Shown here: in pieces, positions 43,484 through 54,822 of the stretch
Layout: every line of letters starts with the position of its first letter
Position numbering within the stretch: the stretch's first letter is position 1
Source of the DNA: Neoarius graeffei
Taxonomy: Eukaryota; Chordata; Actinopteri; Siluriformes; Ariidae
DNA: 64,000 nt
NCBI RefSeq assembly: GCF_027579695.1
Contig: NC_083587.1
Location: forward strand, 38,983,232-39,047,231
Direction: 5' to 3'
Made by a program: the position numbers and the translations under genes
Notes under the pieces: model-generated
Database searches by the model: none
What the model was told of the DNA's origin: nothing
The model's input: only the letters and a program-made list of their open reading frames with translations

Positions 43484-43995
43484 CCTTATATGAACAAAGG
43501 TTTTTTGACCATATAGATGCATTTTAACACCCCATTCCAGATTTAGTCCTTCATCTACTGTTATAATATCCTCCACTCTTCTGGCAAGGCTTTGCATTAG
43601 ATATTGTAGTGTGGCTGTGGAGATTTGTGCTCATTCAGCCACATTAGTGAGGTCAGGCACTGATATCAGGTGAGGAGGCCGAGGGTGCAGTCGTCATTCC
43701 ATTTCATGCCAGAGAAGTTCAGTGGCTGACGTCAAGGCTCTGTGCAGGCCACTAGAGTTCTTCCATTCCAACCTTGGCAAACCATGTCTTCATGAAGCTC
43801 ACTTTGTGCACAGGAGCATTGTCATGCTGGACCATGTTTGGGCCTCCTAGTTATAGTCAAGGAAATTGTAATGCTACAGTATACAATGACCTATATAATC
43901 AGGCACTTCTAACGTTGCAAAAAAAAAAAGCGTAAGGAAGTCCCAAATGCAGGTGTGATGGTCAGGTTTCCACACATATTTGGTCAGATAGTGCA
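43484..43995. mobile_element. Tc1/mariner-derived short element
   Basis: About 510 bp from TTATATGAACAAAGGTTTTT to TTTGGTCAGATAGTGCA. The interior reads, on the minus strand, as a decayed transposase 3' part (ATGTCTTCATGAAGCTCACT and CATTGTCATGCTGGACCATG on the plus strand). It matches a short family I know from fish, with TATATGGACAAAAG-type ends. The ends are decayed and the TA duplication is uncertain. Confidence 0.6.
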
Positions 43996-44573
43996 TGAGC
44001 TATCTTTGTGAGAGAACCTGATTGATAGCTTTTGAAAGACATGGACATGAGTGTAGGGTTGTGGAAATGTAGTACTAAACATAGCCTTGTAGTTGTGGGG
44101 GTGTAAACTGCACAAGGACCACATGCTGACTGAGCCGACACTTCGTGAGGGGCCCTGGCTCCCACCACATCCTCCACAACCCTCACTGTCTCCTCTCACT
44201 TTCAGCCTGAGAACTGTCCAACATGCTATTACCTGGAAAAAAGAGTGCTCTCATTCATTGCCAAGAGGAAGTGAGCATTGTGTATGAGCATCACATTTAA
44301 AACCTCAATTATATAAAATGCTGCAGAGCATGTCTTGAAGATTTGATCTTGGTAGTAGAAAAGTTGTAATATTCCACCATAAAACTAATATAACAATATC
44401 AAATCTAATTAATTGGAGAAAACAGGATTGCGGAAATGATTAACATTAAATGAATCAATGTGTAAAATGCATCCAGAAGAAAACATTTATTTACATAACA
44501 TACTGAATAACAATCAGAACAGAATGGTCAGTAGGTTGGTACAGCACTGAAGTGGTTCGGGAGGGGGACAAAT
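43996..44573. other. No recognisable gene
   Basis: The overlapping minus frames at 43962-44199 have no family match that I recognise. The rest is AT-rich. Confidence 0.4.
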
Positions 44574-44575
44574 TA

Positions 44576-46178
44576 CAACCCCGATTCCAAAAAAGTTGGG
44601 ACAAAGTACAAATTGTAAATAAAAACGGAATGCAATGATGTGAAAGTTTCAAAATTCCATATTTTATTCAGAATAGAACATAGATGACATATCAAATGTT
44701 TAAACTGAGAAAATGTATCATTTAAAGAGAAAAATTAGATGATTTTAAATTTCATGACAACAAATCTCAAAAAAGTTGGGACAAGGCCATGTTTACCACT
44801 GTGAGACATCCCCTTTTCTCTTTACAACAGTCTGTAAACATCTGGGGACTGAGGAGACAAGTTGCTCAAGTTTAGGGATAGGAATGTTAACCTGTTCTTG
44901 TCTAATGTAGGATTCTAGTTGCTCAACTGACTTAGGTCTTTTTTGTCGTATCTTTCGTTTTATGATGCGCCAAATGTTTTCTATGGGTGAAAGATCTGGA
45001 CTGCAGGCTGGGCAGTTCAGTACCCGGACCCTTCTTCTACGCAGCCATGATGCTGTAATTGATGCAGTATGTGGTTTGGCATTGTCATGTTGGAAAATGC
45101 AAGGTGTTCCCTGAAAGAGACGTCGTCTGGATGGGAGCATACGTTGCTCTAGAACCTGGATATACCTTTCAGCATTGATGGTGTCTTTCCAGATGTGTAA
45201 GCTGCCCATGCCGCACGCACTAATGCAACCCCATACCATCAGAGATGCAGGCTTCTGAACTGAGCGCTGGTAACAACTTGGGTCGTCCTTCTACTTTTTA
45301 GTCCGAATGACACGGCGTCCTTGATTTCCATAAAGAACTTCAAATTTTGATTCGTCTGACCACAGAACAGTTTTCCACTTTGCCATAGTCCATTTTAAAT
45401 GAGCCTTGGCCCAGAGAAGACGTCTTGCGCTTCTGGATCATGTTTAGATACGGCTTCTTCTTTGAACTATAGAGTTTTAGCTGGCAATGGCGGATGACAC
45501 GGCGAATTGTGTTCACAGATAATGTTCTCTGGAAATATTCCTGAGCCCATTTTGTGATTTCCAATACAGAAGCATGCCTGTATGTGATGCAGTGCCGTCT
45601 AAGGGCCCGAAGATCACGGGCACCCAGTATGGTTTTCTGGGCTTGACCCTTACGCACAGAGATTCTTCCAGATTCTCTGAATCTTTTGATGATATTATGC
45701 ACCATAGATGATGATATGTTCAAACTCTTTGCAATTTTACACTGTCGAACTCCTTTCTGATATTGCTCCACTATTTGTTGGCGCAGAATTAGGGGGATTG
45801 GTGATCCTCTTCCCATCTTTACTTCTGAGAGCTGCTGCCACTCCAAGATGCTCTTTTTATACCCAGTTATGTTAATGACCTATTGCCAAGTGACCTAATG
45901 AGTTGCAATTTGGTCCTCCAGCTGTTCCTTTTTTGTACCTTTAACTTTTCCAGCCTCTTATTGCCCCTGTCCCAACTTTTTTGAGATGTGTTGCTGTCAT
46001 GAAATTTCAAATGAGCCAATATTTGGCATGAAATTTCAAAATGTCTCACTTTCGACATTTGATATTTTGTCTATGTTCTATTGTGAATACAATATCAGTT
46101 TTTGAGATTTGTAAATCATTGCATTCCGTTTTTATTTACAATTTGTACTTTGTCCCAACTTTTTTGGAATCAGGGTTG
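44576..46178 (-). mobile_element. Tc1-like transposon, CAACCCCGATTCC family, full length
   Basis: 1,603 bp with TA flanks (44574-44575, 46179-46180) and inverted ends CAACCCCGATTCCAAAAAAG / CAACCCTGATTCCAAAAAAG. A transposase gene lies on the minus strand. Relatives in the window: 62167-63725, 26400-27543 and an isolated end at 16657. Confidence 0.93.
44793..45846 (-). pseudogene. Tc1-like transposase, frameshifted
   Basis: The N-terminal part (45340-45846) has a helix-turn-helix (LRQQIVEQYQKGVRQCKIAK) and TIRRVIRHCQLKLYSSKKKP. A frameshift near 45415 moves the first catalytic Asp (LWSDESK) into another frame. The C-terminal part (44793-45239) starts MVWGCISACGMG and has FQHDNAKPHTAS and SPDLSPIENIW, Asp and Glu 34 residues apart, so the DD34E residues are all present but not in one frame. 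It ends KRKGDVSQW. Confidence 0.9.
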
Positions 46179-46658
46179 TAGTAGCAGATTGCTTGTCCAG
46201 GCTTTTCTTTGATGCATAGTTGTCCAGCAGAGATGTAGCTAAAAAGACAGCTCTTTATGATCTGCCATCAGTAGAACAGTTTTTACTAGAAGGATTAATT
46301 AACGTGCACAGAGAAGAGACAATCTTTTCTGAACTGGAGCACATACATATGTGGACATACCCTGACAAAACTGAGCAAAAAGTCCAGTGCAAAGCTGTCA
46401 TGCTAGCACAAACCAGAGTCACCTTGTGATTAAAGAATATCAAGAGAAAAAAAAATGAAATTAGTCAGACATGAATAATCTCTTTCAGGTGCCTTTTGCA
46501 GAAAGAACAGCACATCTCTTAGCCAAAATATTGCACAGCAACTTGCTCACCTATTCTCAAGAACACAAAAAGCACACTGTGCTACGTTAAAAACTTTGTC
46601 ACAAGGATAATAATCATATACTCTATATAATGCATTTAACTACTCAACTAGCTTGTTA
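46179..46658. other. No recognisable gene
   Basis: Spacer between two Tc1-type elements. A plus-strand frame at 46220-46429 is unsupported. Confidence 0.4.
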
Positions 46659-46660
46659 TA

Positions 46661-48268
46661 CAGTGGTGCTTAAAAGTTTGTGAACCCTTTAGAATTTTCT
46701 ATATTTCTGCAAAAATATGACCCAAAACATCATCAGATTTTCACACAAGTCCTAAAAGTAGATAAACAGAACCCAGTTAAACAAATGAGACAAAAATATT
46801 ATACTTGGTCATTTATTTATTGAGGAAAATGATCCAATATTACATATCTGTGAGTAGCAAAAGTATGTGAACCTTTGCTTTCAGTATCTGATGTGACCCC
46901 CTTGTGCAGCAATAACTGCAAGTAAATGTTTCCGGTATCTGTTGATCAGTCCTGCACACCGGCTTGGAGGAATTTTAGCCCGTTCCTCCATACAGAACAG
47001 CTTCAACTCTGGGATGTTGGTGGGTTTCCTCACATGAACTGCTCGCTTTAGGTCCTTCCACAACATTTTGATTGGATTAAGGTCAGGACTTTGACTTGGC
47101 CATTCCAAAACATGAACTTTATTCTTCTTTAACCATTCTTTGGTAGAACGACTTGTGTGCTTAGGGTCTTTGTCTTGCTGCATGACCCACCTTCTCTTGA
47201 AATTCAGTTCGTGGACAGATGTCCTGACATTTTCCTTTAGAATTCCCTGGTATAATTCAGAATTCATTGCTCCATCAATGATGGCAAGCCGTCCTGGCCC
47301 AGATGCAGCAAAACAGGCCCAAACCATGAGACTACCACCACCATGTTTCACAGATGGGATAAGGTTGTTATGCTGGAATGCAGTGTTTTCCTTTCTCCAA
47401 ACATAACGCTTCTCATTTAAACCAAATTGTTCTATTTTGGCCTCAGCCATCCACAAAACATTTTTCCAATAGCCTTCTGGCTTGTCCATGTGATCTTTAG
47501 CAAACTGCAGACAAGCAGCAAGTTTTTTGGAGAGCAGTGGCTTTCTCCTTGCAACCCTGTCATGCACACCATTGTTGTTCAGTGTTCTCCTGATGGTGGA
47601 CTCATGAACATTAACATTAGCCAATGTGAGAGAGGCCTTCAGTTGCTTAGAAGTTACCCTGGGGTCCTTTGTGACCTCGCCAACTATTACACGCCTTGCT
47701 CTTGGAGTGATCTTTGTTGGTTGACCACTCCTGGGGAGGGTAACAATGGTCTTGAATTTCCTCCATTTGTACACAATCTGTCTGACTGTGGATTGGTGGA
47801 GTTCAAACTCTTTAGAGATGGTTTTGTAACCTTTTCCAGCCTGATGAGCATCAACAACACTTTTTCTGAGGTCCTCAGAAATCTCCTTTGTTCATGCCAT
47901 GATACACTTGCACAAACATGTGTTGTGAAGATCAGACTTTGATAGATCCCTGTTCTTTAGATAAAACAGGGTGCCCACTCACACCTGATTTGTCATCCAA
48001 TTGATTGAAAACACCGGACTCTAATTTCACCTTCAAATTAACTGCTAATCCTAGAGGTTCACATACTTTTGCCACTCACAGATATGTAATATTGGATAAT
48101 TTTCCTCAATAAATAAATGACCAAGTATCATATTTTTGTCTAATTTGTTTAACTGGGTTCTCTTTATCTACTTTTAGGACTTGTGTGAAAATCTGATGAT
48201 GTTTTGGGTCATATTTATGCAGAAATATAGAAAATTCTAAAGGGTTCACAAACTTTCCAGCACCACTG
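46661..48268 (-). mobile_element. Tc1-like transposon, copy 3
   Basis: 1,608 bp with TA flanks (46659-46660, 48269-48270). The termini start CAGTGGTGCTTAAAAGTTTG. Same family as copies 1 and 2. Confidence 0.95.
46881..47900 (-). pseudogene. Tc1 transposase, inactivated (copy 3)
   Basis: The ATG at 47898-47900 is followed by a stop at codon 3 (TGA for CGA, as in copy 1). Otherwise the frame is open to the TGA at 46881-46883. A short deletion shortens SKKNIAA to SKKLAA. In the catalytic core the first Asp is replaced (LWMAEAK for LWMDETK), the second is kept (QQDKDPKHT) and the Glu is Lys (SPDLNPIKML), as in copy 2. It is the least capable of the three. Confidence 0.92.
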
Positions 48269-48270
48269 TA

Positions 48271-49100
48271 CATTACTAGTTTAAATTACTGAAGATATCA
48301 GTTTTATCCGAGTCAATTTCACTTCTTTGGAACTTCCACTTGCCTGCTGGAATGCATTTATGATTTGCCAAACTCTGTTAAAACCATACTTGTTTGGGGT
48401 TCTTTCTGAACACACTTCCCAAGCAGAAGGTCAGAAGACAAAAATGCAGAAGGGTTCAAACCACCGACCTTGAAAACATTTATCCAGTACTACCATGTAT
48501 CAACAGAAATTCTGACCACTTCTGAGGAGAGATTGCCTGTGATAATGTATGATGTGACTGCAAAAAACTGTTCAGAAATGGTTTGAAATATCTTTCAACA
48601 TAAAAAGACAAACCAAATTCCTGAGATCTCAATCCAATCAAGTATCTGTGGGACATGTTGGACAAACAAGTTCAATCTATTGAGACCCCACCTCACAACT
48701 TACAGGACTTAAAACATCTGCTGTTAACATCTTGGTGCCAGAAACCACAGAACACCTTCAGAGGTCTTGTGGAGTTCATAGAGACATGTCATGTCTTACA
48801 GTAATGATGGATGTCATTTCTCTTTACTTAGTTGTTCGGTTATTGACATAATATGGATTACTATAGTTGTGGAAAAGGGCTATTTACTGTATTTTTATTA
48901 TTTACTATTTGATCTCAAACACATTAGAAAGGCAAGAAATTCCACTACTTAACTTTTGACAAGGCATACCTGTTAATTGAAAAGCTCTGATATCGTCAGT
49001 ATTGTTCCAAAATGTAGAAAAACCTATCAATGCATATGTGTTTCCAAATTTTTGACTTAGTTTTTTGTACACACACCATATTTGTATTTTATACATACAC

Positions 49101-49104
<4 letters not shown>
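48271..49104 (+). mobile_element. Tc1-type transposase C-terminal remnant, and spacer
   Basis: At about 48623-48800 the plus strand reads ISDLNPIKYLWDMLDKQ-like sequence, then LQDLKHLLLTSWCQKPQNTF and GLVEFIE, the C-terminal part of another Tc1-type transposase, with Lys for the usual Glu. No ends were found. The rest (48271-48560, 48830-49104) has no gene. Confidence 0.55.

Positions 49105-49160
<56 letters not shown>
49105..49160. repeat. (TA)n microsatellite
   Basis: About 28 TA units directly upstream of the LINE fragment. Confidence 0.95.
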
Positions 49161-49163
<3 letters not shown>

Positions 49164-49690
49164 TGGAACCAGTATGGAATAGAAGTACCCAAGTCCCAAT
49201 GGGCCATACCACAGAAGGTGGCTGAGAACAACAGGGCCAAGGTTCTGTGGGACTTCAGCTTCCAGACTGACAAACAGATCCTGGCTAACCAACCGGATAT
49301 AGTGGTGGTGGACAAAGAGCAGAAGAGGGTGGTGGTGATAGATGTGGCGATCCCAGCTGACGCCAACATCAGGAAGAAGGAACATGAGAAACTTGAGAAG
49401 TATCAAGGTTGAAAGAGCAGCTGGAACGGATGTGGAAGGTCAAGGGCTGCGTGGTCCCCGTGGTAGTGGGGGCACTTGGGGCAGTAACCCCCAAACTGGG
49501 AGAGTGGCTCCAGCAAATCCCAGGAACAACATCTGAAGCCTCAGTCCAGAAGAGCGCAGTCCTAGGAACATCGAAGATACTGCGCAGAACCCTCAAACTC
49601 CCAGGCCTCTGGTAGAGGACCCGAGCTTGAGGATGACATGGATACCACCCCCCCGCCGGGGGTGAGAAGGAGATTTTTTATTTTTATTTT
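49161..49690 (+). pseudogene. Non-LTR retrotransposon 3' fragment with nuclease-like motif
   Basis: The 5'-truncated frame reads VWNQYGIEVPKSQWAIPQ, VLWDFSFQTDKQILANQPDI and VVVIDVAIPADANIRKKEHE, then (after a frameshift near 49410) QLERMWKVKGCVVPVVVGAL and LGEWLQQIPGTTSE, ending RTLKLPGLW. The pattern 'QPDIVV...VIDVAIP' looks like the PD-(D/E)xK-type region at the C-terminus of certain LINE polyproteins. A short 3' UTR and a T/A-rich tail (ATTTTTTATTTTTATTTTTG) follow, then a SINE. The LINE clade is not certain. Confidence 0.6.
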
Positions 49691-49691
49691 T

Positions 49692-50055
49692 GTGGCACGA
49701 TGGTGTAGTGGTTAGCGCTGTCGCCTCACAGCAAAAAGGTCCGGGTTCGAGCCCCGCGCCCGGCGAGGGCCTTTCTGTGCGGGGTTTGCATGTTCTCCCC
49801 GTGTCCGCGTGGGTTTCCTCCGGGTGCTCCGGTTTCCCCCACAGTCCAAAGACATGCAGGTTAGGTTAACTGGTGACTCTAAATTGACCGTAGGTGTGAA
49901 TGGTTGTCTGTGTCTATGTGTCAGCCCTGTGATGACCTGGCGACTTGTCCAGGGTGTACCCCGCCTTTCGCCCGTAGTCAGCTGGGATAGGCTCCAGCTT
50001 GCCTGCGACTCTGTAGAACAGGATAAAGCGGCTAGAGATAACGAGATGAGAAGAG
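49692..50055 (+). mobile_element. SINE, full length
   Basis: Starts GTGGCACGATGGTGTAGTGG and ends GATAACGAGATGAG. It carries the short body variant (no GTGAGTGTGAA block). It abuts the LINE fragment's tail. Confidence 0.9.
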
Positions 50056-50286
50056 ATAATGATCTTTATTCATTTAATGAATGCACTACAATACAGATCT
50101 TAAAACTGACACACTTTCTGGCTTAACCACATTGTAATATCTAATATTGTCCGCAAAGTCATTACACTGCCCAGGTTCACACTGTGGTCTATTGAGAATG
50201 AGAATAGAACAATGTGACAGACAGGTCACTTTTGCCAACAAGTCATTTTTGATCTGCATAAGTGATGTCCGTTGAGAAGAAGAACT

Positions 50287-50666
50287 CATCTCATCTCATC
50301 TCATTATCTCTAGCCGCTTTATCCTGTTCAACAGGGTCGCAGGCAAGCTGGAGCCAATCCCAGCTGACTATGGGCGAAAGGCGGGGTACACCCTGGACAA
50401 GTCGCCAGGTCATCACAGGGCTGACACATAGACACAGACAACCATTCACACTCTCATTCACACCTACGGTCAATTTAGAGTCACCAGTTAACCTAACCTG
50501 CATGTCTTTGGACTGTGGGGGAAACCGGAGCACCCGGAGGAAACCCACGCGGACACGGGGAGAACATGCAAACTCCGCACAGAAAGGCCCTCGCCGGCCA
50601 CGGGGCTCGAACCCGGACCTTCTTGCTGTGAGGCGACAGCGCTAACCACTACACCACCGTGCCGCC
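50287..50666 (-). mobile_element. SINE, full length, inverted, 12-bp target duplication
   Basis: Minus-strand copy: tail at left (CATCTCATCTCATCTCATTA), head at right. Exact flanks AGAAGAAGAACT (50275-50286, 50667-50678). It lies 231 bp from, and inverted to, the preceding SINE. Confidence 0.95.
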
Positions 50667-50678
50667 AGAAGAAGAACT

Positions 50679-51851
50679 ATAGTCAAGAATTCCTATTAGT
50701 ATATGAAGACTTTAAGGAATTTTAGCTCACACACACACACTTTACATGCTTTGAACTGTTATTAATTAATTGCTACAAGATGAGAATACTGATGTTCCCC
50801 CAGTTAGTAAATAAAAATCAACTGTGCTGCCTAACAGTAAGTTCAGACCGGAACAGTAACAGCTTGTTTACTGTAGTTACCGTTATGTTGCTATCGAAGT
50901 AGGCTTTGTGTGGATCTGCTTGAGCAGAGGATTGTTAAAGCAGCACATCTGTAAAGTTACCCATGCCTTCTCAACAAGCTGAAGCCCACTCACACGCTGC
51001 TTCATTCACTGGAGCCGCCTCGCCTTATGAACCCTTAAACCCAGTTCAGTGCCACTGTTTATCCAAACCACACCACAAACAACGACCCTGTGACCGAAAT
51101 GAAGGATCACATTTGCAAATAAAACCTACCTATAAACGGAGTAGAAATGTTTAGAAGTCCACTTCCGACGCCTGGGATCCGGGAAGAGTGATTTACTTCT
51201 CTCTCTCTCTCTTAGCTGTCTAACTGCTATTTCCGGGTTGGTGAAACGTCATCGCACTGTCCTCGAACAGGTTCAAAAGCAACAAGGCATTGAACAATCA
51301 TAACAATAAAATGTCCCTCTGTTATCATGCACTGACTACAACTGTTTACAGTAAATAAGGTCTTGAGCTGAATATCTGTTCAGATGTCCTTTCATAGCAA
51401 AGCTCCACATGACTGTCTACTACCCCCTGTGGTTTAAAGGAGCAATTGCCCGAACGCCACACCTGATTCGTCCCGTTATTTCGGGCACTGTGGTTCCCAA
51501 GCGTGCCCCTGAAGTGCGCATGCGCCGCACATGGTCCTTATCTCCAACTCGAACAGGCACATTTGGACTTCATGAAGGCTTGTTAATGAGCCAGATCTTT
51601 TATGGTAGGTATACAAGCAATAACATGGATGTAACGTCCAGGATGGCATATTGCAGTAGTTAAACCAGATCACAGGTTCCCAGCCCTGGTCCTGCATCCT
51701 GTCCAGCACATTTTAATGTTTTCCTTGCTCTTATTTGCCCACATAAGAAGAACTCTTTATGAGCTCATGAACGACATCGGGTGTGTTAGGAGCAGGGTGA
51801 AACACTGCACACACAAACAGTGGGTGTCTATATTTAAAACTAGCAGGTTAC
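50679..51851. other. No recognisable gene
   Basis: A CT run at 51200-51213 and a CG-containing block at 51440-51540 are the only landmarks. The block at 51670-51720 (GGTTCCCAGCCCTGGTCCTG) resembles a common fish repeat. No coding support. Confidence 0.4.
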
Positions 51852-51865
51852 CCAGGCATGGATGT

Positions 51866-52240
51866 CTCATCTCATCTCATTATCTCTAGCTGCTTTATCC
51901 TTCTACAGGGTCGCAGGCAAGCTGGAGCCTATTCCAGCTGACTACGGGCAAAAGGCGGGGTACACCCTGGACAAGTCGCCAGGTCATCACAGGGCTGACA
52001 CATTGACACAGACAACCATTCACACTCACATCCACACCTATGGTCAATTTAGAGTCACCAGTTAACCTAACCTGCATGTCTTTGGACTGTGGGGGAAACC
52101 GGAGCACCCGGAGGAAACCCACGCGGACACGGGGAGAACATGCAAACTCCGCACAGAAAGGCCCTCGCCGGCCACGGGGCTCGAACCCGGACCTTCTTGC
52201 TGTGAGGCGACAGCGCTAACCACTACACCACCGTGCCGCC
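51866..52240 (-). mobile_element. SINE, full length, 14-bp target duplication
   Basis: Minus-strand copy with exact flanks CCAGGCATGGATGT (51852-51865, 52241-52254). Confidence 0.95.
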
Positions 52241-52254
52241 CCAGGCATGGATGT

Positions 52255-52709
52255 AATTATTATTATTATTATTTTAAGTATGTGATATACAATACGTTAA
52301 CCCAAGACAAACAAACATCCAAACATTCACCACCCAGGGGCCCAGAAATGGAATTTATGAGTTCTGCCAAATTGTGGCCATCTCCTGTACTTATGTGCCA
52401 AGTTTAGTGAAGATCTGTCAAGAGTTTGTGTTGATAAATGTAACGTGACAGGCATTGAGGGAGGGAGGGGGTGGGTGGATGGATGTTGTGCCCTCTAGGG
52501 ACCTCCCTGGGGCCTGTTCATGAATTTTGTTTATCTTTGCAAAATTCCAGGTCATCCCCCGACCTACTTGCCAAATTTGGTGAAAATCTGTCGAGAAATG
52601 GTGACATTCGGTCAAGGCAAACAGTTTTGCACTCAAGTTTCCATCAATGAAGAGTTTATAACATCAACGAAACTGACTTCATGTTAAAAACTGTTAATGT
52701 TATAGTCAC
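52255..52709. repeat. Dispersed repeat of unknown class
   Basis: Two similar blocks (CCAAGTTTAGTGAAGATCTG at about 52399; CCAAATTTGGTGAAAATCTG at about 52572) suggest an internally repeated, decayed element. A short GGATGGATGG run lies between them. No terminal repeats or coding. Confidence 0.4.
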
Positions 52710-52905
52710 GTTGTCTGTCGTTGCCCAAATGAGGATGGGTTCCCTTTTGAGTCTGGTTCCTCACGAGGTTTCTTCCTCATGTCGTCTGAGGGAGTTTTTC
52801 CTTGCCACCGGCTTGCTCATTGGGGATAGATTAGGGATAAAATTAGCTCATGTTTTAAGTCATTCAAATTCTGTAAAGCTGCTTTGCGACAATGTCTATT
52901 GTTAA

Positions 52906-54403
52906 CAGGCATGAAAACTGGTCAGGGGTGAAAAAGGTGAGAAGGGTGCGCGAGTGGTGACGTGGCCTCTGGTGTTGTTTTATTTTGTTTGGGGGGGGTC
53001 CTCAAAAAGTATAAAGTATACTGTATTGATATTTGCACAAGGACATACAGTACAAATACAAATACATGTAGTTATAGTGAAATTATGCCCTGGAAAAAAA
53101 TGCGAATAATAGAACGAAGAAAGTGGAGAACACACAAGGAATAGTGATCATTTTTTCCTTTTATTTGCCTGGACCACCAGTGTCTCCATGGCCTGCTTTC
53201 GCTGAGTTGCCACATGTTTCAGCCTTGCCCGCTTCTCTCCTTCAGCAGTCTGTTTCTTGGCCTGCTGAGCACTGCAAGTTGCTTGAGAGCCATACTTGCT
53301 CTGCTGCTGCTGCTTTTCCTCCTTGTTCACCCTCTGCTGGAGTTTGTATGTGGCTGCTGCAGAGTTAATGTTCTGTCCACTTCCCCAAACTTCACGTCCT
53401 CCCTTCTAAAGAGCTGCATAGCTGTCTTCCCCCTGGACATCAGCGTGTACTTGACCATCTGTATTGCATTAAATGTTTCCACATTCATGTTGCCACTCCT
53501 TTGATCAATTACATCATTCATCAGACTAAATGAGGACTCGACTCTAGGTCCATGAAAGATGGAGAGGCAACACTTAACCAGTGCACCCAGGGAGGGGTAC
53601 TTGTCTGGTTTGTCGAAGACATGACCCCACCACTCCACGATGCTCTCTCCCTCCTTGAAGCTGGGGATGGTCAGGTCAACACTGAACCGCACAAGTTCCC
53701 TCTGGATCTCCTGGTCTGCTGGCAAGAGGTGCCCCAGCATACCACTCAGCCTGCCAAGATATGGAAGTACCTGCAGCTTTCAGTTCTTTTTAAATCAAGG
53801 CTGAATACTTTCTTCTTTGCTGCTGTCTTTTATTAAATCAAATTTGAGACTTTTAATTTGATTTCTTTCAGCACAGACAGCACTACAAAATGGCATCTCC
53901 ACTATACAGTGCCCTATATAGTGAGTAGCGAGCAATTTCGGACACAGGGATTGTCAAAAGACGCACGCGCCCTCTTTCGAATGCTGAAGTCAAGCCAGAA
54001 GTTTTGTTTGTTTTGATAGCAAATCAGGAAAGTTTGAAAAAAGTAGGAAATTCAGTCCAATGACTCAATCCAGCTTCTGGTGGTCTGGTCTGCACTCTGA
54101 CTGATGTGTGCACGCTCTGGCCAGCAGGAGAAGAGGCGCAAAATGATGCTGCTTGCCCTTCGCAGTGAGATGCACTCGTCGCTATGGCGTCAATATCAAA
54201 GCAGGAGGAGGAGGCACAAACCGGCACGAACTGTCTATGGGTGTGAAGTGACCTCCTTGCCTTTTGGGTCAATATCAAACCCCCCCCCCCCCCCACACAC
54301 ACACACACTTTTTTTCTCATCGGATCTACACGATTCACGTAGGTCACTCATTTTGGTTTCAAAACGGTGAATTTCGCTGAAAGGTGAGGGATTTTCATGT
54401 ATG
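52906..54403 (-). mobile_element. hAT element with 5-bp target duplication
   Basis: Inverted ends CAGGCATGAAAA / CATACATGAAAA. Flanks GTTAA (52901-52905, 54404-54408) are a 5-bp duplication, so this may belong to a hAT group with 5-bp rather than 8-bp duplications. It contains a broken transposase C-terminus on the minus strand and, near the right end, a C-run at 54281-54294. Confidence 0.7.
53148..53760 (-). pseudogene. hAT transposase C-terminal fragment
   Basis: The frame 53327-53740 has FDKPDKYPSLGALVKCCLSI, then FHGPRVESSFSLMNDVIDQR and ETFNAIQMVKYTLMSRG. This is the hAT C-terminal dimerisation region ('YPxLxxLxxxxLSIxxxxxxxERxFSxM...'). A one-base shift near 53330 leads into a lysine/glutamine-rich tail (53148-53330, KEEKQQQQSKYGSQ). 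The N-terminal zinc finger and the catalytic part are missing. Confidence 0.72.
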
Positions 54404-54435
54404 GTTAAAAACGCTATACAAATAAACTTGACAAA

Positions 54436-54810
54436 CTTTGCCGCTTATTATATAGATTTGTAAATTGTGTTATATACTTAAAACACTTTCACAGGTTCCC
54501 ATCTGAAACACCCACTTCACGCCAGCAAGAGCTTTATCTGATTGGATCAGTTGTTTTGGGAGAGAAAGAACTAATATGTAGGATATGGTATTGGGAACCT
54601 GTGCACTATTAATACATGTTCAGTGATGGTTAATTGGACAGCCTGAATGATGTTATTAGGGCACGCAATGAAGCAGATGGGCGGGTCTTTTTTTTTTTTT
54701 TTTAAATGCACCTGAGCTGCATTACAGCATTCTATTTAATTGAAGCATTGGGGGTTTTTCCCCTTCCTGTTTAAAACGTTTGGTGTACTTCATAGCTTAA
54801 TTTGTTCTAG
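54436..54810 (+). promoter_or_regulatory. Upstream region of 42sp50 (promoter or 5' exon/intron)
   Basis: The coding exon begins after a splice acceptor (TTTGTTCTAG, 54801-54810), so a non-coding first exon should lie upstream. I cannot place it. E-box-like CANNTG sites occur at 54673-54678 (CAGATG) and 54709-54714 (CACCTG). Oocyte-specific fish promoters are known to use E-boxes bound by FIGLA; this is only suggestive here. Confidence 0.3.
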
Positions 54811-54822
54811 GTAAAGTCTGGT

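Larger units (their letters stand above)
52720..54435 (+). repeat. Dispersed fish repeat, split by a hAT element
   Basis: The left part (52720-52905: GAGGATGGGTTCCCTTTTGA ... CAATGTCTATTGTTAA) and the right part (54404-54435: GTTAAAAACGCTATACAAAT) join exactly across the hAT, with GTTAA shared by both. A diverged trace of the same repeat lies at 15275-15410. Its class is unknown to me. Confidence 0.65.

Noticed and set aside
48560-48805. Possible separate gene with LQDLKHLLLTSWCQ
   Set aside because: It fits the C-terminus of a Tc1-type transposase and is short and broken.
49065-49412. Open frame starting in the (TA)n tract
   Set aside because: The first third is translated microsatellite. 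Only the part after 49160 has protein character.
51409-51663. 84-aa plus-strand frame
   Set aside because: No family similarity that I recognise and no splice or repeat support.
53148-53330. Lys/Gln-rich 60-aa frame as a separate peptide gene
   Set aside because: It is the tail of the hAT transposase after a one-base frameshift.
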